Assembly: GCF_001426405.1 (NCBI RefSeq)
Contig: NZ_LMEP01000027.1
Location: forward strand, 41,550 to 105,549
Origin: Streptomyces sp. Root1304
Lineage (GTDB): Bacteria; Actinomycetota; Actinomycetes; Streptomycetales; Streptomycetaceae
Length of the DNA stretch: 64,000 nucleotides
Direction of reading: 5' to 3'
Of the stretch, positions 53,643 to 61,842 are shown piece after piece. Both the position numbers and the translations under genes were made by a program. Position 1 is the first letter of the stretch; every line of letters starts with the position of its first letter. Below the pieces are notes generated by a model. It was not told the origin of the DNA, did no database searches, and was given only the letters and a program-made list of their open reading frames with translations.

Positions 53643-55592
53643 TCAGCCGAGGGGCAGTTCCAGGTACGACGGTTCGCTCTCCGGGGAGCCCACGACGGTC
53701 TGCGTCCAGGTGACGGAGGCGTCGCCGTACAGCGGGTCCTTGCTGTCGACGACCAGCATCAGCCGGTGGCCGGAGGGGATGTCGTAGGCGGCGGCCTGGA
53801 GTCGCCAGGTGACCGTGGTGTCCCGCTCGGGCGTCAGACCGTGGACGTTGAGCGGTTCGTGGCAGATGATCCGGGCCGTGTCGTCCTCCGCGACGTCCAG
53901 GAGGTGGGCGTAGAGGCTGGCGGAGCTCGCGGTGGAGCGGACCGTGAGGCGCAGGCGCGGGATGCCCCGGACGCGGCGGCCGGCCGTCTCCTCCCCGCCG
54001 GAGGGGAGCAGCGGTTCGGTGGTCCACGCGAGCGCGTGCCTGCGGTCGATCTTGCGGGTGTCGTAGATCTTGGGGTTTCCCGCCCACTCAGCCTGGCCGG
54101 TCTTCAGGAGGGCGTCCATGGCGGTGGCCTCGGTGTCCACCCCCGCGAGGAACGCGCGCCGCCAGCCGGTGCCCTCGCCCACGGGCACGCCCCCGCCGGC
54201 GGAGAGGAGGCGGCCGTCGGCGCCGCCCGCGCCGTCGCCGGTGAGTCCGAGGACCTCGGTGGCGGTGGTGACCTCGCTCCAGTCGGGGCGGGTCTCGCGG
54301 CGGGCGGGCGTGACGATCCGGTTCTCGCCGTTCCCCGCCTCCGGGACCGGTTCCGTCGTGTACGTGAACATCACCTGGTTGCAGACCTCCGGCCAGTCCG
54401 GCACTCCGTTGGGCTCGCCCTTGAGGTGGTGGTCGAGCCAGGCGTACGCCTCCGCCATCGGGAGGTCGCTCTCCCCGGGCACGGCGGGCGGGCCGATGAG
54501 TGCGGGGCCCTCCGGGGCGGCGTGGTCGCCGATCCACATGTTGAGCCGTTTGGGCACCTCCAGGCCGTTGAAGGTCTCCAGGACCTGGTTGACCGGGAAG
54601 AGGCTCTCGTGCCAGGTGTGGGAGAAGAAGGTCGGCGTGCCCTTGTCGTTGGTCAGGTCGAGGTACGACTCGGGGGCTCGCAGCCGGCCCCATGCGACGA
54701 CGCCCTCCAGGTTCCGGTCGGCCTGGAAGTCGGCGAGGATCCGCTGGTTCGCCTCGTCGAACGTGGACTCCACCGGCCCGCCGGTGAGGGCGAGGAGGGC
54801 CTTGACCGCGGCGAGGTGGCGGGTGTCGTGGTCGTACAGGCTGGTCGCCAGGTTGCCCCAGGTGCTGAGGGCGACGACGGCGGCGACCCGGTCGTCGTGG
54901 GCGGCGACGAGCTGGCTGATGCCGGAGCCGTAGGACTCGCCCATGAAGCCGATGGTGCCCGGGGCGAAGTGGTCGACGGCGAAGTCGATGACGGCGGAGC
55001 CGTCGGCCCAGTCGTGGGGTCCCGCGACGTCGACGAAGCCGGTGGAGGTGGACGGCAGGCCGGGGATGCCGAGGCCGCGGGGCGTGTAGGCGAGGACGTG
55101 GTAGCCCTTGCGGGCGAGGACGAGGTACGACCAGAGGAACAGCGGCCAGCCGAACGGGGTCCAGCCGGCCGGGACGACGACGAGCGGGTGCGGTCCGGGA
55201 CCGCGCTGCCGGAGGCTGAAGGCGGAGAGCCGGACGTCCTCGTCCGCGCCCTCGATGCGGTGGTACGCGGGCACCGCGAGGCCGCGTACCTCCTCGACGT
55301 ACGCGGCGAGGTCGGCGGGGAGCAGGTCCCCGGCGCCGCGGGTTCCCTCGCCCTCGGTTCGCTCGCTTCCGGGTCCTTCGTCGCCGTCCCGGGTCGGGCC
55401 GCCGAGGAGCGCGTTGGCAAGGGTCTGGCCGAGACGGACGGCACCGGGGTCCACGGTTCCGTCGGCCGCCCAGAGGCCGCGTCCGGTGATCCGGGAGGTC
55501 TCGGCGGCGGTCAGCCCCGCCCTGATGTCCGGGAAGCCGGGGAAGTGTTCGGACGAGCCGGTGGTGAAGGGGTAGTCCTGGGGCACGTGCAC
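53643..55592 (-). CDS. CocE/NonD family alpha/beta hydrolase
   Basis: A 649-residue hydrolase. The alpha/beta domain (about 120-440) has VVVPAGWTPFGWPLF, nucleophile elbow GESYGSG, and late acid/His residues (WIGDHAAPEG). A C-terminal jelly-roll of the X-Pro dipeptidyl-peptidase type follows (about 470-649: LRLTVRSTASSASLYAHLLDV, PSGHRLMLVV). Members cleave esters or N-terminal dipeptides. There is no signal peptide. GTG 55592 with GAGAGGA upstream was chosen; GTG 55586 is close. A DmdR-type iron box sits 43-61 bp upstream. Confidence 0.88.
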   Translation of the reverse strand: MHVPQDYPFTTGSSEHFPGFPDIRAGLTAAETSRITGRGLWAADGTVDPGAVRLGQTLANALLGGPTRDGDEGPGSERTEGEGTRGAGDLLPADLAAYVEEVRGLAVPAYHRIEGADEDVRLSAFSLRQRGPGPHPLVVVPAGWTPFGWPLFLWSYLVLARKGYHVLAYTPRGLGIPGLPSTSTGFVDVAGPHDWADGSAVIDFAVDHFAPGTIGFMGESYGSGISQLVAAHDDRVAAVVALSTWGNLATSLYDHDTRHLAAVKALLALTGGPVESTFDEANQRILADFQADRNLEGVVAWGRLRAPESYLDLTNDKGTPTFFSHTWHESLFPVNQVLETFNGLEVPKRLNMWIGDHAAPEGPALIGPPAVPGESDLPMAEAYAWLDHHLKGEPNGVPDWPEVCNQVMFTYTTEPVPEAGNGENRIVTPARRETRPDWSEVTTATEVLGLTGDGAGGADGRLLSAGGGVPVGEGTGWRRAFLAGVDTEATAMDALLKTGQAEWAGNPKIYDTRKIDRRHALAWTTEPLLPSGGEETAGRRVRGIPRLRLTVRSTASSASLYAHLLDVAEDDTARIICHEPLNVHGLTPERDTTVTWRLQAAAYDIPSGHRLMLVVDSKDPLYGDASVTWTQTVVGSPESEPSYLELPLG

Positions 55593-55634
55593 CCGTTCCT
55601 CTCGCCTTGACTGGTGACCGTCCGCGGCGCGAAC

Positions 55635-55653
55635 GAAGGCAAGCCTCACCTAT
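55635..55653. promoter_or_regulatory. DmdR/IdeR iron box upstream of the CocE-type hydrolase
   Basis: Read on the minus strand the 19 bp are ATAGGTGAGGCTTGCCTTC, agreeing at 13 of 19 positions with the actinobacterial iron box consensus TTAGGTTAGGCTAACCTAA, including the AGG(T)..AGGCT..CCT core. It lies in the promoter region of the hydrolase gene, so iron-replete repression is expected. Confidence 0.65.
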
Positions 55654-55764
55654 GGGGAACGGAGCGACCAGAGCGTGCGAACGGCGCACGTGTCGCGCGA
55701 CCGGGCGCGAACGACACCACACGCCCCTGACCCGATGTTTGGGGGCGCCGCCGACGGGCCGAGG

Positions 55765-56904
55765 TCATCCGGTTCGCGACGAGACGGAGCCGACCGTGGT
55801 GCGCTCGGGCGGATACACCACGATCAGGGCGGCGATGTCGTCGTCGAGTCCGCCGGTGCCGTAGCGGGCGAGGTCCTTGTGGAGGATGTCCGGCAGGTTC
55901 CGGGCCGGTTCCCGGGCCCACCCGCGCAGCCGCGGTTCGAGCGGGTAGAAGGTGCCGGCCCGGTCGCGGGTCTCGCTGACGCCGTCGGTGTAGAGCAGCA
56001 GCCGGTCGCCGGGACCGAACGGCACCTCCTCGACGCGGTGCCGGGAGTCGGCGAGCCCGGCGAGGTTCACGGGCAGCGAGGGATCGGCGAACTCCACGGC
56101 GTCGACCTGCGAGCCGCGCTGGACCAGGGGCGCCGGGTGGCCGCAGCTGAGCAGCCGCGCGATGTCCTCGCCGTCGGGGAGCTCCACGAGGACGACGGTG
56201 GCGAAGCGTTCGGCGGCGTCGGAGTCGGGGTCCCAGGCCCCGTAGCGGGCGAGGCCCTCGTCGAGCCGGTCCGCGAGGACCGCCAGGTCGGGGGCGTCGT
56301 TGACGGCGGCGCGGAAGGAGCCGAGGAGGACGGAGGCGGTCTCCACCGCGCCGAGTCCCTTGCCCTGGACGTCGCCGAGCATGATCCGGACCGCGCCGGG
56401 GACCCGTACGGCCTCGTAGAAGTCGCCGCCGATCCGCGCCTTCGCGGCGGCCGCCACGTACAGCAGGTACAGGTCGTAGCGGGCGAGGTGCGCGGGGAGC
56501 GGGCGCAGGACGACCCGCTGCACCACCTCGGCGACGGCGGTGAGCTCCCGCAGGTCCTGTTCGTAGCGGGTCCGGACGCGGCTGACCCAGGCCGCCGCGA
56601 CGGTGACGGCGGCGAGCACGACCTCGCTGGCGACGAGTTCGGGGACGAGCCCTTCGCCGCGGATGACGCCGAGCAGCAGGCGGGCGCCCATGGCGAGCAG
56701 ACCGATGCCGATCGTCCCGCGCACGCTCCAGGTGACGGCGGCGAGCGCGGGGGCGGCGACGAGGAGGCGGTCGAAGCGCTCCCGGTCGGGGGTGGCCACG
56801 TCCGCGAGGAACGTCAGGACCAGGACCAGGAAGGGCAGCGCGCGACCCAGGTTGAACTGGGTGCGCGTCGCTGTGCCGGGTCGGCCCCGGTGACCTGCGG
56901 GCAT
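55765..56904 (-). CDS. Membrane-bound PP2C (SpoIIE/RsbU-type) phosphatase
   Basis: A 379-residue phosphatase with three or four N-terminal membrane helices (about 20-110, LPFLVLVLTFLAD, LLVAAPALAAVTWS, ELVASEVVLAAVTVAAAWV) and a C-terminal SpoIIE domain (about 140-375) with IGGDFYEAV, GDVQGKG, YTDGVSE and DDDIAAL. It is the last gene of a TetR-MFS-phosphatase unit: only one base separates the MFS stop (56906) from its ATG (56904), so it is translated from the same mRNA. A phosphatase coupled to an efflux pump is unusual. Confidence 0.9.
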   Translation of the reverse strand: MPAGHRGRPGTATRTQFNLGRALPFLVLVLTFLADVATPDRERFDRLLVAAPALAAVTWSVRGTIGIGLLAMGARLLLGVIRGEGLVPELVASEVVLAAVTVAAAWVSRVRTRYEQDLRELTAVAEVVQRVVLRPLPAHLARYDLYLLYVAAAAKARIGGDFYEAVRVPGAVRIMLGDVQGKGLGAVETASVLLGSFRAAVNDAPDLAVLADRLDEGLARYGAWDPDSDAAERFATVVLVELPDGEDIARLLSCGHPAPLVQRGSQVDAVEFADPSLPVNLAGLADSRHRVEEVPFGPGDRLLLYTDGVSETRDRAGTFYPLEPRLRGWAREPARNLPDILHKDLARYGTGGLDDDIAALIVVYPPERTTVGSVSSRTG

Positions 56905-56905
56905 T

Positions 56906-58462
56906 TCATGATCGTACGCACGGTCGACGCCGGGTCCCCGGTGCGGCGCTGCCCGGGCGTGTCCGCCTCCGCGCCGGCCCCCCTCCCGACGGCGGCTTCC
57001 CCGCGGGGCTCGCGGCCTCGGCGGGGAGCGCGAGGGCCGCGGGGAGGGCGAGTCCGGCGAGCACGGCCAGGACCGGCAGGGCCACACCCCCGGCCGGGAC
57101 GAATCCGCCCTGCGGGACGAGGGCGACGAGCAGCGTCGCGACGGCGACACCGAGCGCCGGGCCGATGTTCATCGCGGTCTGCTGGAGGCCGCCGGCGACT
57201 CCGGCGTGGGCCTCGGGCGCGCGGTGCACGACGACCGAGGTCGCGATGACCATCAGCGTGACGAACCCGGCGCCGAGCAGCGCGGCGGCGGCGCCCACCG
57301 GCACCGGTCCGGCCGTGGCGTCGAGCCGGGCGAGCCCGAGCACCCCGAGCGTGAGCAGTGCCGCGCCCGCGGCGGCCGTGCGCCGGGGGCCGAACCGCCG
57401 CTGGAGCGGTGGGCAGAGCGGCGCTCCGAGCACCATCAGGGCGGCGAGCGGCAGCATGCGGAGCGCACAGCCGAGGGGGTCGAGCCGCTGGACGTGCTGG
57501 AGGAAGTACGTCACGACGAACAGCGAGCCGAAGAGGGCCGCCGAGGCGGCGAGGAGGGCGGCGAGGCCCGCGAGGACGGGCACGCTCCGGAGCAGCGCCG
57601 GGGGCAGCAGGGGGTGTGCGACCCGGCGTTCGTGCCGGGCGAGGGCGGTCCCGGCGGTCAGGGCCCCGGCGCAGGCGAGCGCCCCGGTCCCCGCGCCGCC
57701 GGGCCCGGCCGTCTCCACGAGCCCGTGGACCAGCAGCCCGAGCGTGACGGCGAGGAGCACCGCGCCGACGGGGTCGAGGGCGGCGGGACCCGCCTCGCGG
57801 GACCGGCCCGGTCCCGTGGGCCGTTCCCGGGTGACGAGGGCGAGCACGCCGATGGCCAGGGTCGGCGGGACGCCGAGCAGGAAGACCGAGCGCCAGCCGT
57901 ACGCGGAGACCAGGGCGCCGCCGATCAGCGGGCCGGCCGCGGCGGCGAGTCCGATGGCGGCGGTGCGGACGGCGATCGGGGTGCCGAGCCGCTCCGGCGG
58001 GTAGGCGGTCCGCAGCATGCCGAGGGTCGCGGGCTGGAGGAGCGCCCCGAACACTCCCTGGAGCACACGCAGGGCGATCACCGTGCCGATGCCGGGGGCG
58101 AGCGCGATGCCGGTGGAGGCGGCGGCGAAGCCGAGGGCGCCGAGGGCGAAGACCCGGCGGTGTCCGTAGCGGTCGCCGAGCCGGCCGGCGAGGACGAGAA
58201 GGCTCGCGACGGCCACGAGGTAGCCGGTGCTGGTCCACTGGACCCGGCCGACGTCGGCGCCCAGGTCGTCCTGGAGGACGGGCTGGGCGACGGTGAGGAC
58301 GGTGCCGTCGAGGGCGACGACGGCCGCGCCGACGACGCTGCACGCGAGGACGGGGGCGCGGCGCCCGGTCACGGCGGCAGCGTCACGGGCCCCGGTCACG
58401 GCGGCGGCGTCACGGGCCCCGGTCACGGCGGCGGCGTCGGCTCCGCCGGGATCATCTGTCAC
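56906..58462 (-). CDS. MFS drug efflux transporter (DHA2 family)
   Basis: The 518-residue transporter has about 14 membrane helices in DHA2 order, with LDGTVLTVAQPVLQDDLGAD (motif D1), GRLGDRYGHRRVF (motif A) and RVLQGVFGALLQPATLGML (motif C region). The N-terminus is unusual: three tandem AAAVTGARD-like repeats come from a 27-bp DNA repeat. Its GTG start overlaps the TetR stop (GTGA, 58459-58462), and the phosphatase follows after one base. It probably exports a toxic compound that is also the TetR ligand. Confidence 0.92.
   Translation of the reverse strand: MTDDPGGADAAAVTGARDAAAVTGARDAAAVTGRRAPVLACSVVGAAVVALDGTVLTVAQPVLQDDLGADVGRVQWTSTGYLVAVASLLVLAGRLGDRYGHRRVFALGALGFAAASTGIALAPGIGTVIALRVLQGVFGALLQPATLGMLRTAYPPERLGTPIAVRTAAIGLAAAAGPLIGGALVSAYGWRSVFLLGVPPTLAIGVLALVTRERPTGPGRSREAGPAALDPVGAVLLAVTLGLLVHGLVETAGPGGAGTGALACAGALTAGTALARHERRVAHPLLPPALLRSVPVLAGLAALLAASAALFGSLFVVTYFLQHVQRLDPLGCALRMLPLAALMVLGAPLCPPLQRRFGPRRTAAAGAALLTLGVLGLARLDATAGPVPVGAAAALLGAGFVTLMVIATSVVVHRAPEAHAGVAGGLQQTAMNIGPALGVAVATLLVALVPQGGFVPAGGVALPVLAVLAGLALPAALALPAEAASPAGKPPSGGGPARRRTRPGSAAPGTRRRPCVRS
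58367..58441. repeat. 27-bp in-frame tandem repeat in the MFS gene start
   Basis: Copies at 58367-58393 and 58394-58420 differ at one base; a partial third copy begins at 58421. Each unit adds nine residues to the MFS N-terminus. A further 17-bp direct repeat (58434-58450 and 58464-58480) spans the tetR-MFS junction. Confidence 0.85.
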
Positions 58463-59106
58463 GGCGTCGGCTCCGCCGGGCCGAGGTGGGCGTCGAGGAT
58501 CGCCGCGAGGAACGGGGCGGGGTCGTCCTCGCCGGTCGCGAGCCGGAGGCTGCCCCAGTGCCGGAGCTGGGCGATCCCGTGCAGGTTGGCCCAGAGGGCG
58601 CCGGCGAGGACGGCGGGGTCGCCGCCGGGGCGGACCCGGGCGAGGAGTCCGGTGAGGTGCGCGAAGAGCGGCAGACTCGTCCCGCGCAGCCCGAGGCGGC
58701 CGCTCTCCAGGAGGTCGTGCCGGAACATCAGCTCGTACATGCCGGTCCGGGCCGCGGCGAAGTCGAGGTACGTACGGGCGAGGAGCGCGATCCGTTCGCG
58801 CGGGGCGGCGGTCTCCCGGTCCTCGGCGGCGACGCGCGCGCTCAGTTCGGCGAAACCCTGGCGGGCGATGGCCGACAGGAGGTCGAGATGGGTCGGGAAG
58901 TGGCGGCGGGGGGCGCCGTGGGAGACACCGGCCCGGCGGGTGATCTCGCGCAGTGAGAGGGCCTGGGCGCCTTCGGCGTTGACCAGCTCGACGCCGACAC
59001 GGACGAGCCGCCCGCGCAGACCGTCGTCCGCCGCGTCACCGCCCCCGGCCTGCCCGTCGCCGCCGTCGCCCCCACGGGCCTGATGATCTTCCGTCTCGTC
59101 ATGCAT
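58459..59106 (-). CDS. TetR family transcriptional regulator
   Basis: A 215-residue TetR protein with a disordered acidic Gly/Asp-rich N-terminus of about 30 residues, HTH (LSLREITRRAGVSHGAPRRHFPTHLDLLSAIA) and a TetR_C ligand domain (FAAARTGMYELMFRHDLL, WANLHGIAQL). ATG 59106 is used; GTG 59112 is possible. Start and operator overlap, so bound repressor would block its own transcription. It leads the TetR-MFS-phosphatase operon. Confidence 0.92.
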   Translation of the reverse strand: MHDETEDHQARGGDGGDGQAGGGDAADDGLRGRLVRVGVELVNAEGAQALSLREITRRAGVSHGAPRRHFPTHLDLLSAIARQGFAELSARVAAEDRETAAPRERIALLARTYLDFAAARTGMYELMFRHDLLESGRLGLRGTSLPLFAHLTGLLARVRPGGDPAVLAGALWANLHGIAQLRHWGSLRLATGEDDPAPFLAAILDAHLGPAEPTP

Positions 59107-59110
59107 GGAC

Positions 59111-59143
59111 ACTGTCTACCAACAGCGAGTAGACAGTGTCTAC
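59111..59143. promoter_or_regulatory. TetR operator with three half-sites
   Basis: TGTCTAC half-sites occur at 59113-59119 and 59137-59143 with GTAGACA at 59129-59135 between. They create ACTGTCTAC-N9-GTAGACAGT (9-bp perfect arms) and a tight GTAGACA-G-TGTCTAC palindrome. The cluster overlaps the start of tetR. Confidence 0.8.
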
Positions 59144-59171
59144 CCACTCTCGCGCGCCGGTCGGTTACACT

Positions 59172-59305
59172 CGGGGACAGCGAAGGGGAGTAGCCCCGCA
59201 AACCGGTCGTCGACATACTGGAACCCCCGGGTTCCCGGTGACCGGGTCCGCGTACAGCACGTACGACGCGGACGGGCGAGACCTTCGGCCAGGCAACAAC
59301 CGCGT
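59172..59305 (+). promoter_or_regulatory. Manganese riboswitch (yybP-ykoY motif)
   Basis: The leader of the GDT1-family gene has the two conserved blocks of the yybP-ykoY aptamer: GAAGGGGAGTAGCCCC at 59182-59197 and GGGCGAGACCTTCGGCCAGGCAAC at 59274-59297, joined by a GC-rich stem region (CCCCCGGGTTCCCGG...). These blocks bind Mn2+ at the helical junction. About 110 nt of leader follow before the ATG, enough for the switching part. Confidence 0.9.
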
Positions 59306-59413
59306 CCGCGTTTCCGTGGGCGTGGTCCGTCATGCCGGGCCGAGTGGTCCTCCCGTCGCCCATCGAGGTGTCGCGCCGAGTCCACCGGCCCGGACCGAGC
59401 AGAGAGCCCCGGT

Positions 59414-59995
59414 ATGCACCTCGACCCCTTGGCGATCCTCACCGCCTTCGGGCTGATCTTCCTCGCCGAGCTTCCCGACAAGACGATGTTCGCGTCCCTC
59501 GCCATGGGCACGCGCATGCGTCCTCTCTACGTCTGGTTCGGCACCTCGACCGCCTTCCTCGCGCACGTCGCCATCGCCGTGGGCGCCGGCAGCCTGCTCG
59601 GGCTGCTCCCGGGCTGGTCGGTGAAGCTGGTCTCGGCCCTGTTGTTCGGCTTCGGCGCGTTCATGCTGCTGCGCGGCGGGGGCGACGACGAGGCCGACGA
59701 GGGCGGCAGGACCGTCACCGGCTTCCTGCCCGTCTTCTCCACCGCCTTCATGGCCGTCTTCATCAGCGAGTGGGGTGACCTCACCCAGATCACCACCGCC
59801 AACCTCGCCGCCACGAACGGCACCTGGTCGACGGCGATCGGCTCCCTCGCCGCCCTCATGAGCGTCTCCGCGCTGGCCCTGGTCGCGGGCCGGTTCATCG
59901 CCAAGCGCGTACCGCTCAAGACCGTGCAGCGCATCGGCGGCGTCTGCATGGCCGGTCTGGCGATCTGGTCCCTGACCGAGGTCTTCACCGGCTGA
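59414..59995 (+). CDS. TMEM165/GDT1 family manganese transporter
   Basis: The 193-residue membrane protein has both family signatures: ELPDKT (E-x-G/P-D-K-T) in the first half and SEWGDLTQ in the second, in two three-helix halves. UPF0016/GDT1 proteins (MneA in Vibrio) export Mn2+. The Mn2+ riboswitch directly upstream supports this role, turning on export when Mn2+ is high. A 17-bp hairpin terminates the transcript. Confidence 0.93.
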   Translation: MHLDPLAILTAFGLIFLAELPDKTMFASLAMGTRMRPLYVWFGTSTAFLAHVAIAVGAGSLLGLLPGWSVKLVSALLFGFGAFMLLRGGGDDEADEGGRTVTGFLPVFSTAFMAVFISEWGDLTQITTANLAATNGTWSTAIGSLAALMSVSALALVAGRFIAKRVPLKTVQRIGGVCMAGLAIWSLTEVFTG

Positions 59996-60011
59996 CGCCC
60001 GGCATCCGCAT

Positions 60012-60057
60012 GAACGGCGCACGCCCCCCGTCCTTCCGGCGGGGGCGTGCGCCGTTC
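60012..60057 (+). terminator. Terminator after the manganese transporter gene
   Basis: A perfect 17-bp stem (60012-60028 with 60041-60057) with a 12-nt loop lies 16 nt after the stop and just before the next gene. Confidence 0.85.
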
Positions 60058-60081
60058 GCGCTCCGGTGCGACGATGCCCGC

Positions 60082-61377
60082 ATGGGCGGCGAGACGATCC
60101 ACGACGCACTCGACGAGCACGCGGCCTCGGTCGCCGGCCGGGTGGTGGCCTGGCGGCACCACCTGCACCGGCATCCCGAGCTGTCCAACCGCGAGGTGAA
60201 CACCGCCCGCCTCGTCGCGGACGAGCTGCGCGCCCTCGGCCTCGACGAGGTCCGCACCGGCATTGCCGGGCACGGGGTCGTCGGCGTCCTGCGCGGCGGC
60301 GCGCCCGGTGAGCGGGTCGTGGCTCTGCGGGCCGACATGGACGCCCTGCCCGTCAAGGACCTGTGCGGGGCGGAGTTCGCCTCCGCGACGGTCGACGCGG
60401 ACTATCCGGGCGGGCCCTTCCCCGTCTCGCACGCCTGCGGACACGACTGTCACACGGCGGCGCTGCTGGGCGCCGCCCACGTACTGGCGGGGGTGCGCGA
60501 CCGGCTGCCCGGCACCGTCCTCTTCGTGTTCCAGCCCGCCGAGGAGGGCCCTCCGGTGACCGAGGAGGGCGGGGCCCGCGCGATGGTCGCGGCGGGCGCG
60601 TTCACCGGCCCGGTGCCGACGATGGCCTTCGGGCTGCACGTGACGCCGCACCCGAAGGGGTACGTGGGGTACCGGATCGGCAATCAGTACGGCGCGTCCA
60701 CGCTCGTCCGCATCGTCGTCACCGGCAGGCAGACCCACGGGTCGACCCCCTGGGAGGGCGTCGACCCGATGCCGGCGGTGGGCGCCGTCCTGACGGGCAT
60801 CGGTCAGCTGTACCGGCAGGTCTCGGCCTTCGACCCGGTCACGGTGTCGATCGGGCACGTCGAGGACGTCGGCCGTTTCAACATCGTCGGGCAGACGGTG
60901 ACGCTGTGGGGCACGGTCCGCTGCGCCGTGGAGTCCGACATGGCACGGGTGCAGCAGCGGCTGACGACGCTCGCGGAACACTCGGCGGCGGCGTACGGGG
61001 CGACGGCCACGGTGGAGTACCTGCAGCCGGTGCCGCCCGTGCACAACACCGCGCCCTGGGTGGAGGCCGGGCTTCCGACCTTCCGGCGGGTGGTCGGCGA
61101 GGAGCGCGTGGTGGAGACGGGGGCGACGCTCGGGTACGACGACGTCTCCGAGCTCGTGAACCGGTTCGGCGGTCTGTACGTGATGCTCGGCGTGCAGGAC
61201 GCGGTCCTGGACGCCGAGGGGCGGCCGGTGCCCACCCCCGGCGGGCGCGGTCTGGTGACCAACCACAATCCGCACTTCTACGCGGACGACGACACCCTCG
61301 TCACCGCCGTCCGGCTCCATGCGCACGTGGCGTACGACCATCTGACGGGAGCCCTGGTCCCCCGGGCCGGCGGCTGA
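60082..61377 (+). CDS. M20 family amidohydrolase/peptidase
   Basis: A 431-residue metallohydrolase of the M20D type (IAA-amino acid hydrolase/hippuricase): WRHHLHRHPELSNREV, ALRADMDALPVKD (metal Asp), HACGHDCHTA, QPAEEGPP (catalytic Glu), and a lid-domain segment with GRQTHGSTPW. It removes an acyl group or splits an amide. ATG 60082 is used; the ATG at 60010 lies inside the terminator hairpin and would add a basic tail. No ribosome site is evident, so translation may be leaderless. Confidence 0.9.
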   Translation: MGGETIHDALDEHAASVAGRVVAWRHHLHRHPELSNREVNTARLVADELRALGLDEVRTGIAGHGVVGVLRGGAPGERVVALRADMDALPVKDLCGAEFASATVDADYPGGPFPVSHACGHDCHTAALLGAAHVLAGVRDRLPGTVLFVFQPAEEGPPVTEEGGARAMVAAGAFTGPVPTMAFGLHVTPHPKGYVGYRIGNQYGASTLVRIVVTGRQTHGSTPWEGVDPMPAVGAVLTGIGQLYRQVSAFDPVTVSIGHVEDVGRFNIVGQTVTLWGTVRCAVESDMARVQQRLTTLAEHSAAAYGATATVEYLQPVPPVHNTAPWVEAGLPTFRRVVGEERVVETGATLGYDDVSELVNRFGGLYVMLGVQDAVLDAEGRPVPTPGGRGLVTNHNPHFYADDDTLVTAVRLHAHVAYDHLTGALVPRAGG

Positions 61378-61478
61378 TCCCCCGCGGGCCCGTCCGCACG
61401 GCCGGCGGTCCCGAGTTGCGTCCCCGACGCCACGCGGGAGGCTGGGGGTATCCGGCCGCGCACCCCGCAGGGAGAGAC

Positions 61479-61799
61479 ATGATCCTGGACCTCGCCGCCC
61501 TCGCCGACGAGCACCTGGCCGCGGCCCACTCCGCGCCGCACGGGCGCAGCGCCCATCTGATGATGCACGACGGGGTGCTCCGCCAGACCGTCATCGCCCT
61601 GACCTCGGGAACGTCCCTGGACGAGCACAACGCGCCGCCGGCCGCGAGCCTCCAGGTACTGCGGGGCCGGGTGAAGCTGACCGCCGCGGGCTGGGCGGAG
61701 GAGCTCCCCGCGGGCACGCTGCGGATGATCCCCAAGGAGCGGCACGGGCTCACCGCCCTGGACGACGCGGTGGTGATCCTGACGGCGGTCAACGACTGA
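61479..61799 (+). CDS. Small cupin-like protein
   Basis: The 106-residue protein has a single cupin fold of the HHE-poor type: GTSLDEHNAPPAASLQVLRGRVKL and ELPAGTLRMIPKERHGLTAL. It is like short cupins of unknown substrate, with histidines at the two expected positions. GGAGAGA is 2-8 nt from the ATG. It lies about 100 bp downstream of the M20 gene in the same direction. Confidence 0.85.
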   Translation: MILDLAALADEHLAAAHSAPHGRSAHLMMHDGVLRQTVIALTSGTSLDEHNAPPAASLQVLRGRVKLTAAGWAEELPAGTLRMIPKERHGLTALDDAVVILTAVND

Positions 61800-61842
61800 A
61801 CGCCCGCGCGCCGGGGACCGGCGCACTCGGACCGCTCCGGGT

